64,000 bases of DNA from contig NC_063157.1 in assembly GCF_020921035.1 (NCBI RefSeq), positions 6,072,501 to 6,136,500 of the forward strand, given 5' to 3'. Shown piece after piece: positions 24,064-35,690 of this stretch (its first letter is position 1; every line of letters begins with the position of its first letter). The notes under the pieces were generated by a model. The model ran no database searches and was not told the origin of the DNA. It was given only the letters and a program-made list of their open reading frames with translations. The DNA is from Rhodamnia argentea. Taxonomy: Eukaryota; Streptophyta; Magnoliopsida; Myrtales; Myrtaceae. A program made the translations under genes and the position numbers.

Positions 24064-25068
24064 ATGGGGCTCTTCGAGCTCGCCGTGGCTGGCGGCGGAT
24101 TCATCTCCATCGGCGCGCTCGAAGCTCTCGCAGCGTCGGGCTCGCTCGCGCGCCGGACGGGCAGCCCTGGCCCTCCCTCGCCTCTCGGCCCGATCGCCTC
24201 TTCTACGCCGCGATCGCCGCCCCGATCGAGGACGAAGATAGGAACGTCCTTGATCTCACTCGTTTCGGTCTCCGTTCTCTCCATCCTGTTCGTAGTCAAC
24301 TCCCTGATCTCGGTCACGGACGCGGCCGGCGCGCGCGACCGCGTCGGTTCGGCTCTCCAGTTGCAAGTCGTGCCGGTGGCGGCGCTGTTCTTGCTGTACT
24401 CGGTTGCTGGAATTTTAGTCAATTTGTTGAGCTCGTTTCCTTTGAGCTCTTCGTTGGTCGATGTGATTGCTCTGTTCGCTTTCGTGGAGGAGTTCTTGGT
24501 ATATTACTTCCAGAGGAAGGACACGAGTGGGATTGAGAACAGGTACTTCGATCTCATGCTCGTGCCCATCACGATATGCACGTTCTCTACGATTCTCGGG
24601 TTGAAATCCCCGAAATCGGCGTTCCCAAGATTGGCGCGAGCTGTGGGTTTGGTGCTCCAGGGAACGTGGTTTTTGCAAATGGGGTTTTCTTTTTACACCG
24701 GCTTGGTTGCGCATGGGTGTTGGTTGCATGGGAAGAGTAGAGGGAATTACACGGTTAAGTGCAAGGGGCATCCTGAGTATCATAGGGCTAGAGCGATCGC
24801 AACGCTTCAGTTCAATTGCCATCTTGCTCTGCTTGTGACTGTAGTGGTCGGGGTTTACTCCCTGATCGCGCAGAAGAATGGGATCCAAGGGGATTTTGCA
24901 AAGTACAGGCCCTTAGGGATAGAAGTTCAGAGCTTGGGCAATCATGCCCAGTTTACTCTGGACTCTGATGAAGATGTGGATGACGGGATCAGGGAAGAGG
25001 AGAATGCGGGGAAGCCGAAGGGTGCTGCGATAGAGTTGAGTGCCAATGGATATGGTTCCCACCATTGA
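24064..25068 (+). CDS. TMEM45/DUF716 family membrane protein, intronless
   Basis: A 334-residue polytopic membrane protein. Plant members are described as stress- or virus-response-associated, but the biochemical function is unknown. Hydrophobic spans are visible at about 64-83 (SLISLVSVSVLSILFVVNSL), 103-125, 130-147, 166-179, 193-213 and 246-265. Family landmarks are FVEEFLVYYFQRKDTSGIE, the WFLQMGFSFYTG motif and the HGCWLHGKS loop. The C-terminus is acidic (DSDEDVDDGIREEE) and probably cytosolic. The start at 24064 is the first ATG in frame, right after GC-rich leader sequence, and gives the expected N-terminal membrane span. Long antisense ORFs here are shadows. The first 350 coding bases are GC-rich, like the peroxidase. 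Confidence 0.9.
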   Translation: MGLFELAVAGGGFISIGALEALAASGSLARRTGSPGPPSPLGPIASSTPRSPPRSRTKIGTSLISLVSVSVLSILFVVNSLISVTDAAGARDRVGSALQLQVVPVAALFLLYSVAGILVNLLSSFPLSSSLVDVIALFAFVEEFLVYYFQRKDTSGIENRYFDLMLVPITICTFSTILGLKSPKSAFPRLARAVGLVLQGTWFLQMGFSFYTGLVAHGCWLHGKSRGNYTVKCKGHPEYHRARAIATLQFNCHLALLVTVVVGVYSLIAQKNGIQGDFAKYRPLGIEVQSLGNHAQFTLDSDEDVDDGIREEENAGKPKGAAIELSANGYGSHH

Positions 25069-26215
25069 GGGGAGAGATAATGAAGTTTCTTGTTTGAGAA
25101 GGCTGACTTCATGATATCAATTTGCCAAGTGCTTAGAGAAGATGAACCCGATTCTTGCTGTACAAAGTGAACTGAGGTAGCTTTTATGTTGGTTTTCGGT
25201 TCTGTGCAAAAATTTTCAGTTGCTATAGTTTCCTGCTGCAATGGTCGAGCTAATTCTTTCATGTTTGTGATATGTATCGAATTTCTGTCTCTGTTTGGAT
25301 CAGGTCAGAAACCCTCTACCGAAATGGGGGAAGCATATAATAAAATTCAAACTCTTTGAGTATGGTTCCCATTGACATGATCACCATTGTCAATCCAGTT
25401 TCAGTTGCCTTCCTTTCTTTCATTTGGTTCTTCTGGTTCGTCTGATCAAGTAGATAGGAGAACTATATTTTCGATAGGTGGAGGAGACGAGCATGGGAAA
25501 GTGTAGTCAACCATCTAGGAAAGATCCAAAGTCTTTCTGATGATAGCAAGATGAACCAAAATTGGTTCAGCATGCATGGGCTAGCTGCTGCAGTTAGCAT
25601 CTCAACTTATGGAAAGCTTGCCATGAATGCCTAAGCTTGACCTTATGCTCACCGTTCTCTTGCTTTATTGCCAGTATGTGTCACATTCGGTTGGAGAAGC
25701 AAAACTGACCAATTCGTTTGTCATCCCATCTTCTCTTGTTGTCAAGTTTGCTAGAGGTTATGAAGTGGTTTGCTACCTTTCTTACCTTAATGTCCTTAGA
25801 AGATGCAGTTTCGATTTCTGTGTGTCATATTTGATACGTCTGTGTTCTGAGTAAGCACCTGGTGGCATTGACCCCTCGAAAGCGATTAGAGCTTCTTCAT
25901 TCCTCTGTCTCTTCTGGCAGCTGGTGATAGATTACAAGCTAAGATATGCTCGGGCATACTGTAGCTTGATCATGCTGCGACAAACTCATTTGCTGGATTC
26001 AGACATGATTTGAGTCACTTGAAGTTACAGCAATGAATCAGAGTGAGATACTTGATTTGGCATTAGTTGCATCGTTTTGTTTTTTACAGGTTTCCTTAAA
26101 ATAAGTAAAAGCACGAGGTGATTTTGAAATTACTCGTTAGTCTGGCTTTTCTTACCTCTGGAAACAATTGCATAACTAGATTGAGGATCAGTATTTGGTT
26201 CACTGCGACCTTGAC
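25069..26215. other. 3' flank of the DUF716 gene and intergenic DNA
   Basis: Probably 3' UTR at first, then unique-looking sequence. ORFs (25627-25854 and others) are short and without domains. Confidence 0.4.
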
Positions 26216-27400
26216 TTTAGGCTCCGTTTGTTTCACGGAAAATGATTTTTCAAAAAACCATTTTCCGGAAAAATGGCAATATTTCCCAGTGTTTGGTTGA
26301 AATCTGAAAAAAAAAGGGGTAAATATTCTCCGTCGTTTATAAAGAAATGTTTGATTTGATTTTCTTAAATACACATACATTATTCGGCGTTAGTGTCTTG
26401 CACATGGCCATTCGGGGAACCAGGCACGGGAACCAAGATCTTGGGTTCAGCCTTGATGGACCCTTACCTTGGCATCGAGGACTCGGCCAAGGCAACTTGG
26501 GTCTTGAGCAAGAGCGCATGTACCTGTGCAAGACTTGTTGGCGCCTCGGCCGAGGTCCATAGTGCCCGGGCTCGAGGCCTCGGTGCTCTTGCTTGAATCC
26601 TCGGCACCTAGGCTGTGGTCCACAAAGGCCGAGCATAGGAAAGAGCCCATAAAGGCCGAGGGAAGAAACCCGATGACCCAGGTCCCAGGTGCTCAAGCTC
26701 GGGTCCTCGACACTTGAATTCTGTTCCATCAAGGCTGGCTTGTGGACATTGGTGCCCGTGCCTGTGTACTCGATGATCAGGCCCGGGTCCTTGACAACTA
26801 GGCTCGGGTCCATCGAGGTAGAGTGTGGGACCCCTGGTTGCTGGGAACTGAGCCTAGGACCTGTGGTTGTGAATGAGCTCAGCCACAACATCGATGGACA
26901 GGGGTTTGGCATTGGAGACTCGAGCACGATCATGGATCGGGCATAAATACCGAGGTCCCTGGCCTCGAACTCGGTGGACTCAAATTAGGGCGTGGGGATT
27001 CGAACACAGGCACTAGGTCCCAGGCCATGCCCTGATGGACAGGGACGTTGAGACCCAGGCAAGGGCATCGGGGTCTAGGGTCCATCACGCCCGACCTCTA
27101 TGGACTCAAGCCCAGGTGTGAGGAACTCGAGCACGGGCACGGAGGTCTCAGGTTCTCAAGCCAAGCCTTGAGTACGGACTTGGGGCCCTGGGCGCGGGCA
27201 CTGGGGACCCAAGCGCTGCCTTCGTGGACCCATGCCTAGGTGCAAAGACCCGGGCAATGCCACTGAGGTCGCGGGCTAGGCCTTAATGAACCCGAACCCG
27301 GGTGCCGAGGACCTGGTGACGAGAAAAGTTTCAGGTCCATTAGCCGATATCTAGTTATTTTTTGGAAAATGATTTTCGATTTTCTAAACAGAAAATCATA
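26216..27400. mobile_element. Element remnant with GC-rich degenerate minisatellite core
   Basis: The left end TAGGCTCCGTTTGTTTCACG with GGAAAATGATTTTTC is a type of end common on small plant DNA transposons. The right side (about 27355-27400), read on the other strand, shows a weak counterpart (GAAAATCATTTTCC). From about 26390 to 27330 the sequence is GC-rich and built from variants of GGGTCC-TCGACAC-TGGGCTC words every 20-25 bases. Many ORFs result, none with a domain. Confidence 0.5.
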
Positions 27401-28130
27401 CTTGGAGTGCGAATAGTGTTGCTGCTGCTTGTTAGCATGTGGTTTGGGCATTCAATTCATGCGATTCGTTTCTTCTTCCTGATGGAACACTCTAGCACTG
27501 ATCGGATCGATCAGTAACTTCCTATGCAGGCGATGTTCTCAAGGATCCGAGTGACCTACCGTTTGGTACTCGGCCAAAATTTTTCTTCTCATGCTAATTG
27601 CAGTACACAGATCGCATCCCCATTACCACCTAGAGAGTCCTTGTTTCAACCCAAGTCACGTTCTTTTGGAGGGTGAGATATCTTCATCCTCCATGCGTAA
27701 TTTCCTTGTTGGAGATGTGACCTAAAGCCGACCCCGACATCCCCCCACTATCTCTGGGTTAACTAAAGCATGCAATGGCGCGAGAGCCTTTTTCGTTTGC
27801 TTTTCTCTGTTTTGTAATGTAAATCAGCTTTTAGGTTGAAAACCTTTTCGAAGTGGAGGTTTGAACTTTGACCTGATCTTTATGATTCGCAGCCTCAGGT
27901 TTTAGATCGAGGGGAATGCAAAACCTCCTTTATCGAACTGGAACGCCTGTGCGTCAACAGCTTCGCCCAGCAAAAATTATAGTTCAGTTGATTTCATCCA
28001 TGGAACACGTAAGTTTTCTGTCCGGAGGAGTTGGTGAAGGTGACATCTTGTGATCAACTTGCCACAAGGACATTATCAAAGATTTCCCACTTCAAAGGCA
28101 ACCTAGAACCAAAACGAAAAAACAATGACG
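27401..28130. other. Intergenic, 3' flank of the NPF gene
   Basis: No gene or element recognised. The part near 28000-28130 is probably the NPF 3' UTR. Confidence 0.4.
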
Positions 28131-31118
28131 TCATATACCATCCTCACGTTCCGCACCATTAGGGCTCCTGTAAAATTTACACGATGTTATGTACAGAAGC
28201 AAGCTCAATGAGCTCGCTATTGCCAGAATCCAGTAGTAACTGTCGAGGTGGGCTTTGCTCATGTCGTCAGAGAACCAGCTGTCCCCCCTCGTGAAGTACT
28301 CGATCACCGTTATCATCAGCGCGCTCAAGAAGCTCCCCACTCCGAACACGCTGGTGTACAGTGCGAATCCCATGGTCCTCATCCTGACGGGGACTTCGCT
28401 GTAGAAGAACTCTTGCATCCCCACCACGGTGAAGACATCGGATATGCCCAGCAGGATGTACTGCGGGAGCAACCAGAAGATGCTCAGCTCGGCGGAGGAA
28501 GATCTTCCTCTGGTCATCTCGAGCCTCTTCGTCTCGATGAGCGCAGCTATCACCATGGCTGTGATCGAGAAGAACATCCCGATCCCCATCCTCTGCATCA
28601 CGTTGATGCCTTTCTCGTTGCGTGTGAATAGCCGAGTGATCGGGATCAGCATCTTGTCGTACAGAGGCATCAGGAGGATTATGGACAGCGTGATGGCGCT
28701 CTGGAAGGTCGCCGGGGGGATGTCGAAGTGGCTCCCGATGTTCCGTTTCATCACCATCCCTTGCTTTGTGAAGAAGGTCGACGGTTGTTGGAAGATCACC
28801 GCGAACATGAGGAGCATCGTCCAGATGGGCAGCAATCGAAGTACTACTTCCCCGTTGTTGATCGCATATATTCGACTGCTTTTGGGGTTCTTTTCCAAGT
28901 TTTCGGTCACCCCGACGTTTTGAGGACAGAGAGGTTTCTCTTGCAGCCTGAATTGCAACAAAAAATGATGAGACTTGCAAGTGACTGATCAAGATCATAA
29001 AAGCGTGGTCATTATTGGGTCAAGAACTCGGAGAGCTTACTCTAGCTCAACCAATTCAGACTTCTCATCTGTTAAGGAAATTGCTCCAGTCTTGAATTTG
29101 GATGCAATCGCTCGGATGCTCTTGAGTACGATCTGAAAAGGCTTGTTACCGACATTATTCGCATCTTGTTTGTACCCACAAATTCTGTTCCCGCATGAGA
29201 AAAATGCAACCGACACGATCATCGCTCCGGTTGGTATCGCAAACCCCAGAACCCACCCGAAGGTATCTTGTATGTATGACATGAATGTTATCCCCAGGAG
29301 GCTGCCACTACAAATGGCAAAGTACCACCATTGAAAGAACAAGCTGTTCTTGCCCGACTTCTTGTCACCCTTGCTGCAAGGCAATTCCTCTTCAGGGTCG
29401 AGTTGATCCGTCGCGAATGCCTGCAACGATGGGTTGTAGCCGCCGAGGCCGACCGAGATCAAACAGAGGGACCAGAAGAGGAATGGAGAATAGTCGGGCT
29501 TGCTCGGCGGGTGCTGCACCGATGCCAACGCGGTCGATGTCAATGCCATGAGTCCCTTCACAACACAAGGGAAACAAAAAATGGGTATCAATAGCAAGGT
29601 ACCAAATTACAGATTTCACTGCCTCAACTCCTCATCCAGTGAATGCTTTTGCCGAAAAAAGTTGCTCTTTGAGGTCATGTCACCAAAGAGAGCTAATGAA
29701 ATGAAAAGCATTCAAATGAAAAGGCATTGAAACAACATTCAGAAAGTAGTCTCATCGTCATCTTCTATGAAAGCTTAAATTTAAAAAAAAAAAAACATAG
29801 AAGACATCAAAATTAATCATGTTACCAAACAATCGAAAATAAAGAAGGGTTAAGTATAGATTTAGTCCTCTGAATTTAAGCGTCTATGTAATTTGATCCT
29901 CTAACTTAATCAAGTCTTTTACCCTTCTGAGATCAAACCTTCTAGTTTTCTCAATTTGTGCAATCAAATCATTAATTGACCACTCAACTCGATGCGACAT
30001 TGCTCATGTGCTAGAAAATGAGGCTCGATTCTAATTTGGCATCGATTGAGCAGAAAAAAAAACTGAAAAAAAGAATTTTTTTTTTAACTTAACAATATTA
30101 GCGCCAAAGGGTAAACAAAACACTTGATTGCACAAATCAAGAAAGTTAGAAGACCTCTTTGGAGGACCGAAAATAAAAAATACCGAAACTTTAGCGGATT
30201 AAGTTTGTACTTAACTCGATAACGAACCGGCCGTAACGTCTTTGTTATCGGCAAACCTCAGAAGAACAGTGTCCGGAGAGTGTTTCGGCGATCTAACACT
30301 CGGAAATGACATTTTGTGTCACCGCTAAACTCTAACCTCCTTTTGACCAAAAAAAAAAAAAAACAAAAACTCTAAACTCCTCTTTTCCACTAATACATGA
30401 TTACGAGAAGTCCCTGTCTTACAGACAAGATCTTGTAATAAAATCACATTAATGCAATCTTAAATCATCAAGAAACAAGAATGGAAAAAAATAAAACTAA
30501 TCTGGCTTTTAAGGATTTCAAGATGTTTCTGCCTTCACGTCACGATTCAATGCACCAAGAAGGGGATCACGAAATTCTTGACGATTCCACGAGTTCACGC
30601 CTAAAAGATCGACCAGTCACGAAATGAAGAACATCCTTTTTTTTTAAGAGCAAGAAGCGAGAAAAATCATGAAGCAAAATGAGGAGCGAGGAGCGCATGC
30701 AAAGCAAAGCAAAAGCAAGAATCGACCGGAGCTCACCACGACGTAGAAGAGAGAGAAGGACAAGACGGTGGAGTAGCGATCCCAGTAGGAGTCGGCGAGG
30801 GGCGCCACCAACAGAGGGAGCAGCGAGGTGAGGCCGCACCAGGCGTTCACCATCTTCGCCGCCGACGAGTTGCTCATCTTCATCACCTCCGTCAGATACG
30901 TCACCAGATTCGACGCCACCCCTTTGAACACGAACCTCTCCATCGCACCTATCACTGCACCAGAAATCGCCATTAAAAAAAAAAAAAAAAAAAAACACAT
31001 AACACAACACAGTGAGAATTCATGGGATTGGTCGTTCTTGCTACGTGCATGCAGCGTATATACAGATAGGATCCTTACCCATGAGAAGAACGCAAGCCCT
31101 GTTGAGTCTCCTCTCCAT
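28131..31118 (-). CDS. NRT1/PTR family transporter, NPF5.8/5.9-like
   Basis: A 529-residue major-facilitator membrane protein of the NPF family, whose members move nitrate, peptides, hormones or defence compounds with protons. The substrate here is unknown. Exons on the minus strand are 31118-31079, 30954-30737, 29555-29041 and 28947-28131; all joins keep frame. Landmarks are [76 protein letters not shown] and FFTKQGMVM. About 12 membrane spans are visible, split by a hydrophilic central loop (about 240-285). The proton-coupling motif ExxER of most NPFs reads GAMER (16-20), lacking the first Glu. From memory this is also so in Arabidopsis NPF5.8/5.9. Intron 2 holds a fold-back element (29847-30217). 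Confidence 0.9.
29847..30217. mobile_element. Fold-back MITE in NPF intron 2, about 370 bp
   Basis: The left arm (29847-29970) and the right arm (30110-30217, opposite strand) share GGTTAAGTA/GAGTTAAGTA ends, TTTAGTCC/TTAATCC, CTTCTAACTTTCTTGATTTG-type and TTGTGCAATCAA words, so the inverted repeats are over 100 bases long. The flanks AATAAAGAA and GATAACGAA (7 of 9 match) could be a decayed 9-bp duplication, which would point to a Mutator-like element. It lies wholly within intron 29556-30736. Confidence 0.6.
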
Positions 31119-31561
31119 TGTGGGTCTGGAGAGGTGAGGAGAAGGGGGACGAGAAGCGACACGGAATTCTTCAAGGAGTTGACGATGATCTTGGGTCGAT
31201 CTGAACAGAAAGAAGAGAGGAGGCGAAATCAATCATCTCTCTCCCTCTCTCTCTTCAGTGAGCGAAACCGAGTCAGTCCTTCACCCTCTTCCCACCTGAG
31301 GAAAACAGTAGCTCCCACTGATGACTCGCATTTCTTGCTCAGGCTCTCTCTTATACGATAGTGAGTGGGACAACACTAGACTTCACACTAATCTCAAAAA
31401 ACAAAACTAGAAAAAGAAAAGTTTCGGATCTGCCTCCCCAAAACATGTCTTGTTTCCATAAAGACGTAAAAGTCGGAGAGGACAGGGAAATCTTATCCTG
31501 CTTTCAGTTTCGGTCGGGTCGCATATTGACCCGGGAATATTCTTCACCAACAACCCAAATG

Positions 31562-31593
<32 letters not shown>

Positions 31594-31984
31594 ACCCTAA
31601 ATCTTGATTATGGTAAAAAGAAGAAGTGGGAGAAGATGTCGATACAGGGAGGTGGGGTGGGGGAAGAAGAGCTGGTGCAGCACTGCAGCATCAAAGCTGT
31701 AAAAATGTCGACATGCCGTGGTCATCCACGTTGGCCTGGCCCGACGAGAGAGGGCGGGGCGTTTCTCCTGGTCACGAGTCGGAAGCCACTGCGTGGAGAC
31801 ACGTGGCGTCTCGGACAAGTGTAACCCTGCTGCGGCAACCTCGACACCATGAAGACACATGTCCTAAAGTTGGGACCTTGGGCAAGGGAAAGTGGTGGCT
31901 GTTGCTAATGGCGAGTGTCGCTGAAACAAAAAGCATTGCATTGATGATTCGCGGACAAGACCAAAAGGAAGAAAGACAGAAAAT
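31119..31984. other. Upstream region of the NPF gene
   Basis: Holds CT-rich tracts near 31230-31260 and a CT microsatellite (31563-31592). On the minus strand these precede the NPF start, so they may belong to its leader or promoter. ORFs at 31626-32168 are short on content and not supported. Confidence 0.4.
31563..31592. repeat. CT microsatellite
   Basis: About 14 CT units, roughly 450 bases upstream of the NPF start codon. Confidence 0.9.
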
Positions 31985-32180
31985 AATTTTTTTTGGGTTT
32001 TTTTTTTTAGAAACATTTCTTTTTTCTTTTTTATTGTTAAGAGCCGGCAAAAGTGCGCCAACTATGGCAGCCTCGGCCGAGGCTGCGAGCCCTCGGCTAG
32101 CGGCGGCCGGCCTCCTACCGGCCCCAACAATAAAAATAAAAAGAAAGAAAAAAGACTTAAAAATGTGAATACAAAAATAC
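31985..32180. mobile_element. Short fold-back with GC-rich core
   Basis: A T-rich arm ending TTTATTGTTAAGAGCCGGC and an A-rich arm starting GCCCCAACAATAAA are inverted copies around a GC-rich core at 32041-32127 (GGCCGAGGC and CGGCGGCCGGCC words). It is probably the middle of a decayed TIR element. The full limits are unclear. Confidence 0.4.
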
Positions 32181-33037
32181 AAAAAATTCACATCGGCATC
32201 GGCAGAGTCACATAGGATGGCCTGTGGACGGTCAACATCCATGTCATCAATTTTCGATTAAAATTGATCAGATAGAATTAATTAAAAAATATAAAAACAT
32301 TTATGACTCAATTTTAAAAAAATGTTGAAAATTTTTTTAGATAATTTTTCCGAAACAAAGTCCCCTCTTGAAATAATGGCAACGAAATCAAAACCCTTTT
32401 TTTTTCAATAGGTCAGAAAGTGAATTTTATTTGACTCTGTTTTCTTAATTTGAAAATCCTTATCATGCACTTTAATATCGTGCACCATATTCGACAAGCA
32501 CCACATGAATATAAGTTAACTACGGACGACATGGCAGACCATAATGTATTTAATTACCGTGCCCATAAAAAAATGTAAAGATTAGTGCTTCTTCCTAACG
32601 GTCTTAAAAAAAAATCAAGCTATTCTTTTATTAAACTTGGTTTATTTATTCACTAGATTTTTGTGGAGTGACTTCCTAAGTAGCACCATACCAACAGGCA
32701 AACAGACACAATACACCGATACATCATTTCTAAAAAAATAGAAAATTTTGACACATTGCATATACATGATAAATCTATCATGTATATATAAAAATATCGG
32801 TAGTGAGTTTCTTCTTCTTCTTCTATTGTTAGGGATTTACGATTATATTTTTTTTTAGGCTGGTTGGCTATATTAATTTTGGGGTAACTGGTTATATGAC
32901 TTAAGAATATTTTTTTTTATAAATTTACATTTTGACCCCTACTTTATTGAAAATGCTTAAAATTGATTATGTGCATGTCGAAATGGTATGTCGGGATACT
33001 GGACTCGCTTGTCGTTGGAGTGTGTAGAGTGCTAACT

Positions 33038-33430
33038 GTTGAGATGCACGTGTAAGTTATGTTATAAAAGTCCCACATAAAAGAATTGACGTGGGGTTGA
33101 GCAATCGGTATATTCTAATTTTTTTGGTCATATATATAGTTGGTCCATAACTCCTTGGTTAAGCCTTTGAGAAAAGATGAGTCCAACTGAATATGTTGAT
33201 GGCTCGAACTTGAACTTCCTCTTGGCGATCTCTTCGAGTAAGGTATCGCACTTCTACCGTGCGCTCTCCACACCGACCACGTGTCGCATCCGATGGATCA
33301 AGAATCGATAGTTGTCTCATCAAATAGATAGAAAGAGTTGATTTCCTCTCTAGCTATTACTACTCTTTTGATCTATCAGAACGTATTAAGCACGGAGAAT
33401 GTGGAGTATTTGACACACATCCAACACAAT
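33038..33430. mobile_element. Possible copia-type LTR fragment
   Basis: Starts TGTTGAGATGCACGTG and soon reads AAAGTCCCACAT, then GGTCATATATATAG. This order is typical of many plant copia LTRs. No matching second LTR, primer-binding site or polyprotein was found, so it would be a solo or truncated LTR. Confidence 0.35.
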
Positions 33431-33611
33431 ATGGAAGCTCTGGAAGAGAATCGGTGCCATAGTTGACTTCTCATTTTAATGGAGAGCATCTAATGCATCC
33501 CTTAAAAAGTAAATGAAAATGTGTGTTTGTGTGTAAACATGGAAGTGTAAAAGTGAGAGGTTTTGACAATTTTCGTCATGTTCTAATCTTGGATATAATA
33601 ATTGCAAAAGA

Positions 33612-34722
33612 TTAAGAGCATGTTTAGTAGCGTTTCTGTTCCTTTGTTTCTATTTCTCGAAACAAAAAAGAATAAGAAATATGTTTGGTAACGCAAATGA
33701 TTCTGATTATGATTCTGCTCCCGTAAACACTTTTGGATAAAAAAATATATAAAAAAAGTCATTTCTCCAAAAAAAGAATACTTTTAAGAATAAAAAAGGC
33801 AGCAATAGTTTTCTTTCACTTTTGTCGGGCGCTCGTGAGGTGTGGATTGGGTCAATCTGATACAGTCTGGATAATTTTTTTTCAATAAAAATTTCGAAAA
33901 TTAATAAAAAAATTTAAAAAATAATAAATGATTAAAAAATAAAAATGGAAAATTCTTAAAAAAATCTAAAAAAATTGGAAAAAATTCAAAAAAAAAATCT
34001 CAAAAATTAGGAGATGGGCATTTCAATTAGCCAATCCTATTTTTGATGATTTTTCATTTCGATTTCTCCCAAATGACGATTTTTCCCCTCATGGGCAAAT
34101 CGTTCCAAAAAATCCCGAAAATTCCAAAAAAAATCTCAAAAAGTAGGAAATTGTGGCTAATCCTATTTTTGGTAATTTCTCCTTTCGATTTTTCCTGAGC
34201 CTTGCGATTTGTTGGCGAAGTACCATGCTGCATCGTTGATCATTTGCATGGTATCAAAGGGTAAAACCGAGCCACATATGTAGCAGTGATGGATTTTATT
34301 CATTTTGAGCAATAAAAGATAATCAGAGTTACCTCTTTTATTCTTGGCATATGCATAGCCTCAAGAGAAGCATGGGAAAACAACAATTTAACGTATTATC
34401 CTTCCAAGGAACAAATCTGAAGCATTCCTATTTTGGCCAAAAAGATGTCATTGTGCAAGAGAATGGGTCTGAGGAAAGTCATCGAATGTGATTATGTAAT
34501 TATTTGATTTAAATGATAAATTATGAAGATAAATTATTTTCCAGGACAGAAATTTTGTGCGGTTACCAAACACGTTTCTGTTCCGAAAACAGAAATTTTA
34601 AACAGCCACCAAACGCGTTCTGATTTTCTAAAACTCATCCAGAGAATCGAATAAAAAATATTGATTCTAATCAGAATCACTTTTTTAGAACATAAACATT
34701 ACCAAATAGGCCCTAAATCGCC
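33612..34722. mobile_element. Degraded hAT-like TIR element, about 1.1 kb
   Basis: The left end (GCATGTTTAGTAGCGTTTCTG) and the right end on the opposite strand (GCCTATTTGGTAATGTTTATG) are related, and both are followed by runs of 'gattctgatta' and 'tttctgtt' words. No convincing 8-bp duplication remains. Inside, TGGTATCAAAGGG at 34251 resembles an initiator-Met primer-binding site, and AT-rich tandem phrases fill 33880-34200. No transposase is visible. Confidence 0.5.
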
Positions 34723-34959
34723 AATCGACAAGGCATTCAACTTTTTCTTTTTATGCACAAATTACGGATGCGTTACGCTATGAAACATACAATTTAAGCA
34801 TTTGCGATTAGGCCTTCGTCATCTATTATTGGACCTGCTTGTCTAGGAAAAGAAGGGTTGAAAAACAAAACCCACCAATTCTAATCTTAAAATGCACGAT
34901 TCTACCTCTTATTACCCGCACTAAAGTTTCAACTGATGAGCCTACGTCTAGTAGTCAAA

Positions 34960-35600
34960 ATATAGTTTAGGATAAGATAAAATTTATGGTGCCATATTTG
35001 GTGCTTACTCAAGATAGGATAAAATCGGATATAATAGAGATATAGCCTGAATAAAATTATTTCATGGGGAGGTGAGATAAAGGTTGATAAAATTTCTAAT
35101 ATTTATAAAATAAAAGTTATTTTTCTTGAATAACAAACTTCTTGAACTAATAAAATATAAATAACATTTGAATATAAATAGCATTTACATTCTAATATGA
35201 AAAATTTCAAAATAAATAAAAAATAAAAAAATGTTTTTATTTATTTATATATTCAAATTTACTATCTTATAATATATTAGTATAGCTTAAAATTTATAAA
35301 ATTTTTATTAGGTAATGATGGTATGGGTAAAAAAATGAAAAAATTAAAGAAAAGAATAAAAAATAGGGGAAAAATAATAAAAATTAAGCAAGTAAAATGA
35401 AGTAGGCAAGAGTGTCGTGACGGACTCATTTCACTAATGTGCCGTTATACCAAACAATGAATATGATATGCTGTGAAAATATTCACCTTTGTTACTGCAA
35501 TTCACCACACAATGGATATAATATATCAAAATTTCTGTACTTCATATCCCATTGTATCATGACTAAAAATTCTAGACGACCAAACGTAACCAAAGAACAT
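34960..35600. mobile_element. AT-rich MITE-like segment
   Basis: The left part has CATATTTGGTGCTTACTC. The right end read on the minus strand is GGTTACGTTTGGTCGTC, a common form of plant MITE terminus. Internal DNA is very AT-rich and without ORFs. The ends match only over TTTGGT, so this is tentative. Confidence 0.3.
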
Positions 35601-35661
35601 TCGATCGTTGTATAATGCAATGATAACAAGACATTTGGCATTTATGACATTAGCCGAAGAT

Positions 35662-35690
35662 CCTATATATATATATGTGTGTGTGTGTTC
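35662..35690. repeat. TA/TG microsatellite
   Basis: About seven TA units followed by about six TG units. Confidence 0.9.

Noticed and set aside
23796..24422. 208-codon minus-strand ORF over the DUF716 gene start
   Set aside because: Antisense to a well-supported coding region, low-complexity, no domain.
26336..27451. Several ORFs of 60-198 codons
   Set aside because: All arise from the GC-rich minisatellite; no domain in any frame.
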